Shown here: positions 48,901 to 58,202 of the stretch, in pieces | Numbering within the stretch: the first letter of the stretch is position 1 | Layout of the letters: each line of letters begins with the position of its first letter | Assembly: GCF_001949145.1 (NCBI RefSeq) | Contig: NW_019091369.1 | Coordinates: 2,165,330 to 2,229,329 of the forward strand | Source: Acanthaster planci | Lineage: Eukaryota; Echinodermata; Asteroidea; Valvatida; Acanthasteridae | Direction: 5' to 3' | DNA: 64,000 bases | The notes under the pieces: generated by a model | Told to the model about the DNA's origin: nothing | What the model saw: the letters and a program-made list of their open reading frames with translations, nothing else | Database searches by the model: none | Position numbers and translations under genes: made by a program

Positions 48901-50600
48901 ACATACTTTTTTGGTAAACAACAACCCCGGTAATAAGTCGTCCTGAATTGATGCTAGTATTTTAAACTAACGACAAGTAGCTTCAGTACCTAAAAGTGTC
49001 GATTTAAACAAGATTCCATCGATTCCAAGATTCTTTCCATCGTCCAGGAAAGAAGTGACATGTCTTTAACAAAAACCTGACATTTCTTATCCTTCATATG
49101 TTTCTTCATCGCTGGGCTTTGCATGTGCATCTGCATGCCATACGATTGCGATATTATTTTTGAAACTTCGGTCTTTGTTTATCAAGGAGGTCATTGATTC
49201 AGGACATTGGGACAATCTTCACCCAGAGCTCTGCTGCAGCTGCAATCCTCGGAGGAACACTTGTCTCCCACAATGGAGATTTATAGCCTTCATCTGTTGA
49301 AGTCCGTTTCCTGCATGCCTGTAAAATGGAGCATAAATCCTCAGCTGGCTTTTTTTGGGGGGGGGGTTGACAAACCACTCCTATTTGGAGGGATGCCTTA
49401 CATGCATGTCAGCATTTGTATTTATCTCACATTTCGCAATGACGGACATTAGCCCCCCAAAAGCGGACAGAAGAAGGAAGTCAGTCATAATTTACGTTTA
49501 ATAGAAATGTTTGGTGTTTTCCACATGTGGTGAAATAGGATTATGGAATCTGACACCTACACACTGGTTACATTTGCAGTCTGGCAGTGTTGGCTTTGTA
49601 TCACTCGGTCATGTAAGCCCTTTCCCAGACGGCTAATGGCTCGGGCCGTTTGACCTATTTGTCATCTAGCCAGTCCTGTCATCTGATCCTCATCTTCTTC
49701 ACAGGATAAATATTTTTTTTTTCACCTCTCCAAAATGTAATACGTGTGTGGTGGCGCGAACTCTGCAGAGGTAAATTGTTTCCACACCGCTGCTGCCTCT
49801 CCATGTTCTGATCTAGCCTAAGGCAGGCCAGCAACGTTCAACACTTAGATCCAGCCCCTCTACCCTACAAACCTAAATACGGGATGCCACGACTGGTTGT
49901 GTTATTTAGGCAAAGCCATCCTGCACCATTGCCACTCCTGGGTGTACCCGTACACCGTTTATAATTCAATCAATAAAATGTAGAAATAAAATGAAAGGAA
50001 AAAGGCTGTTCCAGACCTGGCATAATAGATATTTTTGTTGTTGGGGAGAGAGGATTGGATCAGATGACCCTTCTGTTAAGTGTATTATGGAAATGAAATA
50101 TTGACCCTCAGGTGCGAAGGGCTTTTGGGTTGAAGGGGGAAATTCAAAAGCCCCTCACTCTGGCACGCAGACTGGACACTGGCCACCAGAGCTGTGTCGG
50201 TCCCAGTGTGAACGTGGGAGCATTCTTGCACCAAGTGATTAATGAAAGTGTCATCTACAGCAGCTGTGTGATGTACCAGCTTTGGAGAAGTACACTGAGC
50301 TAGCTTCAAAACCGTGTCGGGTTATTGCCTATACCGGTCACTCGTAACATGACCAGCCAACTGAAAATACAAATGTAGCTCTGTCTGAATTTTATTTTGT
50401 CAGTCAAATGTTCAACTAATTTTTTTTTTGGGTCTTACTAGGCCGCGCTGACCTTTTGAAATTAAAGTGAAGTATGAAAAGGTCACTTGTTGGCAAGAAA
50501 AATTGGGATTGTACAGAATAATTAATCTGAACTCCTGCTTTCTTTCCGTTTCCAACATTTGAAAAGACTTTATTGGATAGAATACGTATTTTTTTTGCAT
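43000..50600. other. No gene seen: unique intronic sequence
   Basis: Homopolymers, a TA microsatellite (listed) and TACATGTA copies near 45112, 46297 and 48031. Candidate frames at 43246-43479 (minus), 46805-47191 (+) and 48409-48766 were read and not recognised. Confidence 0.55.
47868..47895. repeat. TA/GTATA microsatellite
   Basis: Imperfect GTGTATATATGTATATATATATA dinucleotide-type repeat, ordinary in intronic DNA. Confidence 0.75.
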
Positions 50601-50616
50601 TGTGTTTTCATCTCAT

Positions 50617-50646
50617 AAACAAAACAAAACAAAACAAAACAAAAAA
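50617..50646. repeat. (AAAAC)n microsatellite
   Basis: Five consecutive AAAAC-type pentanucleotide units followed by a short A run. Confidence 0.85.
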
Positions 50647-51066
50647 CGCTTGTTTTCTCATATTGCCGTCACCCAGCTCAACACGATGGTGATCGTCAAT
50701 GGATGTGGTGACCGTTGAGATATGGCGGGTGGTAATCCAATTACCGGGGCTCGGACACATTTCAAAATTTTTTTTTAATGGTCTTGGTTTAGATGGGATG
50801 AGCCGTGCCACTGCCACATGACGTCTTGGTTGGCTGTTCAACCGTCTGCTCGGTTTAGAGGAGCAAGAGGCATGCACATGAGGTTGAGAGTTCAGAGTTG
50901 TACAGATTTGAACAGGATGGCAGAAATGCCTATCAGTTCATTCACCTTAGGGCCCCTAAGTTTTAAACTCCCTTCTTGTATGATGGACGTAGGTTTTTTC
51001 ACACTGAAGGGAATGGGATCACGACTTGGAGACATGATGGCTTCACACATACATGTATGTAAGGGC

Positions 51067-51129
51067 GTCCTCATACATCTGAGGACGTCTTCACACAAGG
51101 ACGTGCAGTGCCCTTAAAGTATCAGGACT
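51067..51129. repeat. GTCCTCA / TGAGGAC inverted-repeat cluster
   Basis: GTCCTCA (51067-51073), a 6-base loop and TGAGGAC (51080-51086) form a perfect small hairpin. AAGGACGTG, TGTCCTCAAGGACA and related words follow within 60 bases. Possibly a binding-site cluster or a local duplication relic. Confidence 0.45.
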
Positions 51130-52600
51130 AAAGATGTCCTCAAGGACAACAAATTTGTGCAAAAGATCGGGAGTGAACCAAGGCAAATCAAACAATGAAT
51201 CTGGTTTCTCTTTCAATGACCTTAACTGAAAATCGGGGCCAAAGTCTGAACTCCTGCCATCTGGGGCAGAATGTTCCACACATGGCCCCGGTCTGTGGGG
51301 GAAACCAGGGCATTTGGAGCCCTGTCTTGTCCGGCCTTCAAAAAGGTTCGATGAATGCTTTCATACCTGCCTCTGGAGGGAATAAAGCATGCAGTTAGGC
51401 AGCTGAGAGCACCGTACATGCGCATTCATATGCAGTCGACCACTCACCACCGTGCGGCTCATGAAGAATGTTGGGCTCGTCATAGCCCTTGGGCAACACG
51501 CTATGTCATTATTTACAGCCAGAAGTTTGGGCGAACATGCTTTGGAACTCGCAAATCAGGATCTTCATTTCGGTGCCTGAAAACCCATGAGATTGAGCGA
51601 GAATGTTGAGAATGTGTAAGAGAGGCACCGTGGACGGTGGAGAGTTTGTTCCAGCTCAGCTTGAGCGTTCAAAAATGCAATTTTCTCTGCCTTGACTGTC
51701 AGCCGAGGACAATGCTACCATGAAGCATAGATGAGTACACTTGCGTACTTGTGTGGAAGTGAGAACTATTTGTAAACCATGGACGGAAAACGTCCACGGA
51801 GTAGCTGACATGGTCATGGTGACCATGAGCCAAGATAACAGTAGTCAAGTTTCCACTGCCTGTTCACCCCCCTCCCCTTGTGAAATTCTTTTAAAATTCA
51901 AACCATGTCTCAGAGTTCATTGTGACAACAGTGCCCTCACCATTCTCTGTCTCTATATTGAATCTACTGATCACCTTTGGAATGTTGCTTTCCCAAGATG
52001 GTGGGGGGCGGGGCACACTGAATATTAACAAATTCATACACTTCTGCACGGTTCTTCTCAACGACCCCTTCGCTTGTTGTCTGAGAGTCTGCCCCACAGT
52101 ACATCCCAAACAATGGGACACTTCTGAGCTGCTCGGTCTTTTGCTATTGTTTTGAGTCCATGTTTGAGTCAGTGTGTGCAGGCTCAACGCGATGCAATCA
52201 GTACCGAACTGATGATGTGGAACCAGTTTGCTAATATCCGCCACAAGTAATCATCTCCAAAGTCTCCCACTGGAAAGTCCGCTTGTTACCTCGCGGAGTC
52301 GGTGCATTGTACATCTTAACTGTAGGCATGAAAAGGGAGAACAGATGTTGGGCATTGGGCCTACAACCAATCATAGGTTTCATTTTCTTACCTGTCCCCC
52401 CCCCAGCCCTGCCATATTTGCCCTCCTGGATGTTGTACGATACCCCATCAGGCCACCACCCATTTATATGCCTTCATCCTTTGCCCATTTGCAATACTGT
52501 TGATTTGACAAGCGGCCGGCACAGACTGAGAGCAGGCCATATTAATGTCATTTGAGGAGCGCGGGTACCATATGTTTTGGTTGGGGGGGAGAAGGGGGAG

Positions 52601-52642
52601 ACATCAGTGTCTATGCCTGGGGTCTCTGTCTGACACTGATGT
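52601..52642. repeat. 11-bp perfect inverted repeat upstream of the exon
   Basis: ACATCAGTGTC (52601-52611) pairs with GACACTGATGT (52632-52642) across a 20-base loop. It lies about 320 bases before the acceptor at 52960. An intronic structural element is possible, but chance is not excluded. Confidence 0.5.
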
Positions 52643-52918
52643 TGGGGTATGACCCCCTGACGGATTAGGTTTTCTAGAATACATCAGGTTTTCCATATCA
52701 CAGCCTAGAGGGGGACGTTGACTGCAGTTTCTGGTAGATGGATGGACCATTGAAGTCATGAATTGACATGTTCCTGACTCTTGCATTCATGCAGAACTGT
52801 ATCACTGTATCATGTACACGGATGAGCTGCGGTTTTCCTCAAGAGGCTTGAGCGGATAAAAAGAGGATTTTTGAAGCCAAAATTTGCTCCACAAAACTGT
52901 GATTCAGTTTGAGAATTT

Positions 52919-52960
52919 CTGACCATTTTCATTTTTTTTTTTCAATTTTTGTCATTTTAG
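52919..52960 (+). promoter_or_regulatory. 3' splice site (branch point, polypyrimidine tract, AG) of the Prickle-like exon
   Basis: A CTGAC branch-point-like motif has its A at 52922, 39 nt before the exon. It is followed by a nearly pure pyrimidine tract with a run of twelve T (52932 onward) and ends in TTTTAG at 52960. This is a strong U2-type acceptor, and the last three bases form an in-frame stop, which fixes the exon start. Confidence 0.85.
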
Positions 52961-53046
52961 GTCTTCCCGTACGAGGAGGTGGATAAGGGCCAGCCATGCC
53001 TGAGCTGCGGGGATCGATGCCTGGGCTTCACTCCACACAAGTGGAG
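52961..53046 (+). CDS. prickle: Internal coding exon of a Prickle-like PET-LIM protein (N-terminal Cys-rich motif)
   Basis: Seen: an 86-bp exon of 28 full codons plus the first two bases of an Arg codon. In this frame the acceptor supplies an in-frame TAG just before the exon, and read-through past the donor gives TGA at once, so the open frame is exactly exon-sized. There is no Met, so it is internal; upstream intron phase is 0 and downstream phase is 2. The peptide contains DKGQPCLSC, then a third Cys four residues on, followed by LGFTPHKW and the split Arg. Family knowledge (from memory): C-x2-C-x3-C-x-G-F-x2-H-x-W-R, continuing with K-x-C-x2-C-x-C in the next exon, precedes the PET domain of Testin, LMCD1, Limpet and some Prickle proteins; D-x-G-Q-P-C resembles vertebrate PRICKLE3. 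Inference: Prickle, a cytoplasmic planar-cell-polarity core component acting with Vangl against Frizzled/Dishevelled. The PET and LIM exons lie outside the window or in the gap. Alternatives are Testin-, Limpet- or LMCD1-type genes. Exon call about 0.85, Prickle assignment about 0.65. Confidence 0.8.
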
Positions 53047-53052
53047 GTGAGT
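53044..53052 (+). promoter_or_regulatory. 5' splice site (GAG|GTGAGT) of the Prickle-like exon
   Basis: The donor reads GAG|GTGAGT, with the cut between 53046 and 53047. It is a near-consensus U1 site. It splits the Arg codon after its second base, so the next exon should start with A or G to complete Arg and then continue with the family Lys-x-Cys motif. Confidence 0.85.
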
Positions 53053-53470
53053 TTGTCAGTCTCACATGGCACCTCTCCATACACCTGTCTTTAAAGAAAC
53101 GCCCATGTCTCCACAGTGGAAGACTGTGACCCATCCCAACAAAACGAACCAAAAGTTGCCAGAACCACATTTGCATTGAAGGCCTTGAAAAGAGTCTTGC
53201 GCGGTGAGAAGCAGAAAGAGCCCCCAACATTTTTCCCCCACACAATGCCCTTGTTCATCAGGATGCCAAACCAACTGATACATCAAAACAGGGAGCCGAA
53301 TGTGCAAATATACAAATCGAAACAAAATTACTGAAAAAAAATTTCAAATTAATTAGATCCAGCCACACACATATTATATGCAGACCCTTAGAAATCAACT
53401 TGAAGCTTAGAAAATTTTTTAAAAGAAAAGCACGGGAATTTTATTGGAACACGTGTGCCCTTTTTTCCTA

Positions 53471-54328
53471 NNNNNNNNNNNNNNNNNNNNNNNNNNNNNN
53501 NNNNNNNNNNNNNNNNNNNNNNNNNNNNNNNNNNNNNNNNNNNNNNNNNNNNNNNNNNNNNNNNNNNNNNNNNNNNNNNNNNNNNNNNNNNNNNNNNNNN
53601 NNNNNNNNNNNNNNNNNNNNNNNNNNNNNNNNNNNNNNNNNNNNNNNNNNNNNNNNNNNNNNNNNNNNNNNNNNNNNNNNNNNNNNNNNNNNNNNNNNNN
53701 NNNNNNNNNNNNNNNNNNNNNNNNNNNNNNNNNNNNNNNNNNNNNNNNNNNNNNNNNNNNNNNNNNNNNNNNNNNNNNNNNNNNNNNNNNNNNNNNNNNN
53801 NNNNNNNNNNNNNNNNNNNNNNNNNNNNNNNNNNNNNNNNNNNNNNNNNNNNNNNNNNNNNNNNNNNNNNNNNNNNNNNNNNNNNNNNNNNNNNNNNNNN
53901 NNNNNNNNNNNNNNNNNNNNNNNNNNNNNNNNNNNNNNNNNNNNNNNNNNNNNNNNNNNNNNNNNNNNNNNNNNNNNNNNNNNNNNNNNNNNNNNNNNNN
54001 NNNNNNNNNNNNNNNNNNNNNNNNNNNNNNNNNNNNNNNNNNNNNNNNNNNNNNNNNNNNNNNNNNNNNNNNNNNNNNNNNNNNNNNNNNNNNNNNNNNN
54101 NNNNNNNNNNNNNNNNNNNNNNNNNNNNNNNNNNNNNNNNNNNNNNNNNNNNNNNNNNNNNNNNNNNNNNNNNNNNNNNNNNNNNNNNNNNNNNNNNNNN
54201 NNNNNNNNNNNNNNNNNNNNNNNNNNNNNNNNNNNNNNNNNNNNNNNNNNNNNNNNNNNNNNNNNNNNNNNNNNNNNNNNNNNNNNNNNNNNNNNNNNNN
54301 NNNNNNNNNNNNNNNNNNNNNNNNNNNN
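53471..54328. other. Assembly gap (858 N)
   Basis: An unbroken run of N, 425 bases after the donor of the Prickle-like exon. Open frames that cross it are artefacts. Its length is not a round number, so it may be an estimated gap, and it could hide sequence, including an exon. Confidence 1.
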
Positions 54329-56487
54329 GCTTTAAGGAAAACAGAAATTAATACACAGTAATTCATCAATGCCTCATACATTCGCTGGTTTGTCAAATAG
54401 GCTCCTAAATAAATAGCATGCAAGTGTACATATTTTTTTTCTGTGACCGCCGATTTATTAAAAGGTCACAATTTGATGTCATTTAGGAAAGAATGCCAGC
54501 AATTACATACCAGAAGGTGCTAAATTGTCATGTGAAATTGCACATTATGTGGAAGAATTCGATTCAGTCTTATCTGGTTCTCATAAAAAATGTCATTCAA
54601 GTGTTTTTGTAACTTCATTACTCATCAAAATTTGAGCTGTGTTGGTTTCTTTGGATTTCCACATAGATTTCGTTTGTAAAGTGTGCCAAAAAAGTATGAG
54701 GTTTTTTGTTTTTTGTTTTTGTTTTTTTGTGGTTGGCTTTGGGTGTGTTCTCACTTCAGACTGCTGGCTGCCTTTCCACATCCGGCTTCTTCACTCAGTT
54801 CGGTAGGGGAAAAAAAGAGACAGAATTGATTAATAAAATTTATCACTGGTACGGACTTATCTGCCGCATATTCTTGGCGTAATTGTGGCAATAACTCACA
54901 GCGTACAATCACCCTTGGTTCTGACAAGCTTCATACGATGTCCCCTCTTTGAACCCTAATCTGAAGTGTCTGTTTATTTTTCCCTCAGCAGAATTTTTTT
55001 TTAAAACTCTAATTTAATCTATAAGGCTCTGATCATCGCTGTTGGCTGGAGAGTGGGCTGGAGTATAATGGATTGAAAGCCTCTGAATATGGTCCTGATA
55101 TCGGTCAGAATTAGGGGGGAAATTTGCCCCTACTTTTTTCCAGAGTGGATGGCTGATCATTTCGCTTTCAATTTCCCCCCAAAACGATCTGTGTAAATGT
55201 GTGAAGCTGGCACTCCAAAGTGAGCTTTGTGGGTAACAGGAGTGAGCAGTCATGAAAGCAGACTGCACAGTGGAAGTTTTCTGAGCCACTGTTTTGAATT
55301 TCATACCACGAAACATAGTTTGGGGTTTCAAATATTGTGAAAGTACTAAATTTTGTAGTGTGTATGTAGTTTGGTTTGTGTCTTTCAAGCATGGTCCTTC
55401 CTCCATGAGGAACCAAATTGTTTTGTTTTAAAAGAAACCAGCTTTTGAGCACTTGAGTTGTGATAGTCAGTGATGAACCTGGAACACACCCTCAGCAACT
55501 TGGTCTACATGTAATTCAGAGGTTAGAGAGACGGATCTGATGCAGAACTTGTGCAATATGTGCCAGGGCTAGTCTGTTTATCAACTTTTGGAGTTGTGTT
55601 GCAATTGTGTGAAAAAAGCGATGCTTCCTAATGTTAATTACAGGCCAAAATGAGCATACGGTTGCCACACTCTCAGAGTATGACCACTGCTGTTAAATTC
55701 ATGATTCTCTTCATGACATTTCTTTCATGCACTGTTACCAGATATTCTCTGCAATCAAAATGAATCATTCGTGGAACCCAAGTACCCCGAGTAAATCATC
55801 ATTTTGATAACATTCCGTCCTGTCTGTGGAAGTTCGCAGTTCCAAACATGCACATGACAGTCGCTTGGGACACACGTGTCGCAGTTGATCACCGTGGAAT
55901 TGAAATGTGTGTCCACTGTCAATATGCAGGAGCCGTTAGTACGCAAACAACCTGTCTCTGCTATCGACATCTGATCTGAGGTGGAAGCTTTAAGTAATCG
56001 TTATTTCAACTCCCAACATTTTATCCATTTTTTCTCGTTTAAATAGACAGCGTTGATACAGAACTGGTTCAGACCGTGTCTGAGCTGTAGTCCATTTGTC
56101 AAGCAGTAAAGTGCAGGGCTTGTATTTTTTCCCTGTAGCTGAGAATGCAAACACTAGTGAAAGTGTCACAGGCAAGTTCAAAGCCTGCTTTAAGTTGCCT
56201 GCCAGGACATAAAAGTAATCTGTCTCTCCAACTTAGATTCCATGTGGAAAGTGGGCCCACGGGCGTGTGAAAATTCATGGCTTGTGAAGTATAAACGAAA
56301 GCTGGCCAAGGGTTGGGAAGGTAAAGTCTTCTAGCTCTGGGCTAGAGAATAATAAGATTCTCAGTAGGAATTAGATGGCGATGAATAGGCAAAAGCATGA
56401 GATTAACACTGAGAAAAATACACCGCCAAAAAATGCCATTTGACAGAAAAATAGACAGTGCCCAGTAATGCCCAGTAATTTAATGCC
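54329..56487. other. No gene seen: intronic sequence after the gap
   Basis: AT-rich with T runs. The minus strand frame at 55014-55406 (130 codons) overlaps a second minus frame and has no recognised motif. Confidence 0.55.
54694..54732. repeat. T-rich (GTTTTT)n-like simple repeat
   Basis: Irregular repeats of GTTTTTT/GTTTTTTT units, ordinary low-complexity sequence. Confidence 0.75.
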
Positions 56488-56930
56488 GTGCAGTGTTTAT
56501 TCAACACCGCATACAAAATGTGTGGATTACAACACCACAAAGCATTACTTCCACACCAACAGTGTCAATTTGACACTACACGCTACTTTTTTTAGCCCAA
56601 AATATGCTCATTCAACACGGCATAGGGTAGATAAATTCAGTGACACACAGTGTTTACTAAAACCGTGCAGTATTCATTCAAAATATCACAGTAATAAAGC
56701 AACAGCACAGGTTTATTTCAACTCCACTGTGGTTCAAATCCACGAGGTATTGATTCAACACCACAACTTGTTGATTCCACACCACACAGTATTCATTCAA
56801 CTCCACTTGGTGGCAATTCACACCATTATATCTCAACTCAGTGTTGATTCCACACCATGTGGCATTCATTTCACACACACGGTTTAATATCCACACCGCT
56901 CAGTGTCAATTAAACACCACAGGTTCGGCC
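56488..56930. repeat. Degenerate minisatellite, period about 20-21 bp
   Basis: Units of the type CAACACCACxxAGTxTTxATT recur. Anchors (the AACACC/CCACACC/AACTCC word) fall near 56501, 56531, 56551, 56572, 56613, 56679, 56719, 56757, 56777, 56798, 56818, 56850, 56871, 56891 and 56912. Most steps are 20-21 bases or about twice that. The repeats are diverged, yet keep one + strand frame open for 139 codons (56468-56887) with His/Thr/Ser-rich content, which is a product of the period and composition. I see no sign of coding. Confidence 0.75.
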
Positions 56931-58113
56931 CCACATTTCGGCAGTCTGCACACCTATAATGTGGATGCCAAGGTAAAATGACACCAGACATCTGAATCAA
57001 AGAGGCAGTCTTTGTAATCCCTGTGTTTGCAACCCACCCCTGCAATCAAATTCCAATCAAATTCATGGATGTTGCTTGTGATTTATTACAGCGTCGATTG
57101 TGCATGACGTGCTGGTCGCAGAGTGCACCATTAAGCACTGGATGATACCCATATGTGGTTTTCCTTGTTCCCAGATGATGTCTGCATGGTTGCATTTCAA
57201 GACATTAAGGAAACTTGAACCATTCTCTGTTTTTCTATCCTTGTGTTTGTGTGTGTTTTGCCACATTTTTGGATCCGCTTCATCCCAAACAGCGTTCATT
57301 AGTGAGGCCGAGAGGCATGCGAACGTACTGATGTCGCTGTGTGTGTGTGTCCACTGTGCATGCTGCTGGTGGAACTCTGTTACCTATTCGCACTCACTGC
57401 ACCTGTCGCTCTGAGCCGGGGCCGGGTCGTAAATGCCATAGTGATAATTGCAGTGATTGGCCACTGATGCCATAATCAGCACGTAGCTGGCCCAGTTTCT
57501 CCTGGCATTGATGGGGGAGGGGAAGGGGTGGTGGAGAAAGCACCTCCGCACTGTGGTCATGTCTGCCCGTCTGCCAGATGTACATGTACTTCTGACTCCT
57601 TCGGTTACCGCCTTGTCTGAAGGATGAAGCGGAAACTTCGTCGGGGTAGCTGTGCGGGATTGGAAAGTAAACAGGCTGCCAGAGATGGGAATCTGCTGTG
57701 ACAAGGATGACAGCGACTTCGTGCTTTGGGCAAAGGGGCTGCTAAGTTTTCTCTGAGGGCTCCTTTGGCAGTAAAATAAGATCTGAAGAAACTACCATCT
57801 TTTGGGATGGTCCAAACCCAGAAACGGACAATTTAGATGTCAACTGATGGACCCTGCTTTAAGTGAGCCGGCCTGGTATCTAGCAATGTGGGCCCAACCT
57901 ATGATCAACAAATCAAACATTCTAGTACCTGCAAATTTCACACCCTGGACAAACTTCATAAGATAAAGCCCATTACAATACAAGATGGCTGATGACATCT
58001 GAGAACACTTGTGGTTATTTATGTTTATTTATTTTTTTTTCATTTATTTATCACAGGGTTGCACTTGAATGTGGACTGTTTCAAAACAAGCTCAGCAAAA
58101 TTGGTTTTCTCTT

Positions 58114-58202
58114 AAAAGCTTTTGAAATCCAGCAAAAATCCAGCTACAGTCCAGCATGCCGGGGATTTCAAAAGCTTTCCTCTAGAAAGCCCTTGAAATC
58201 CA
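58114..58202. repeat. 16-bp inverted repeat plus a third related unit
   Basis: The stem AAAGCTTTTGAAATCC (58115-58130) pairs with GGATTTCAAAAGCTTT (58163-58178) around a 32-base loop. A diverged third unit, AGAAAGCCCTTGAAATCC (58184-58201), follows in the same orientation as the left arm. It could be a small foldback relic, or an RNA hairpin in an intronic transcript. Confidence 0.65.

Larger units (their letters stand above)
1..52960 (+). other. Inferred very long intron upstream of the Prickle-like exon
   Basis: No ORF in this span has recognisable domain content or good exon borders, and the longest open frames (110-140 aa) sit in compositionally biased sequence. As the exon at 52961 is internal, its upstream neighbour must lie farther left. 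The simplest reading is one intron covering the whole span and starting outside the window. Small or untranslated exons, alternative first exons and nested noncoding genes cannot be excluded by reading. Confidence 0.6.

Noticed and set aside
53400-54423. Four open frames of about 300 codons near the exon
   Set aside because: They are open only because they cross the run of N; the real flanking codons are few and unremarkable.
56729-56745. tRNA T-arm / B-box-like hairpin TGTGGTTCAAATCCACG
   Set aside because: It fits a T arm perfectly but lies inside the minisatellite, and no A box, D arm or acceptor stem precedes it. Coincidence.
56468-56887. 139-codon open frame over the minisatellite as a repeat protein
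   Set aside because: The units are out of register with codons (20-21 bp steps plus irregular jumps), and the minus strand is also open. It is explained by repeat composition.
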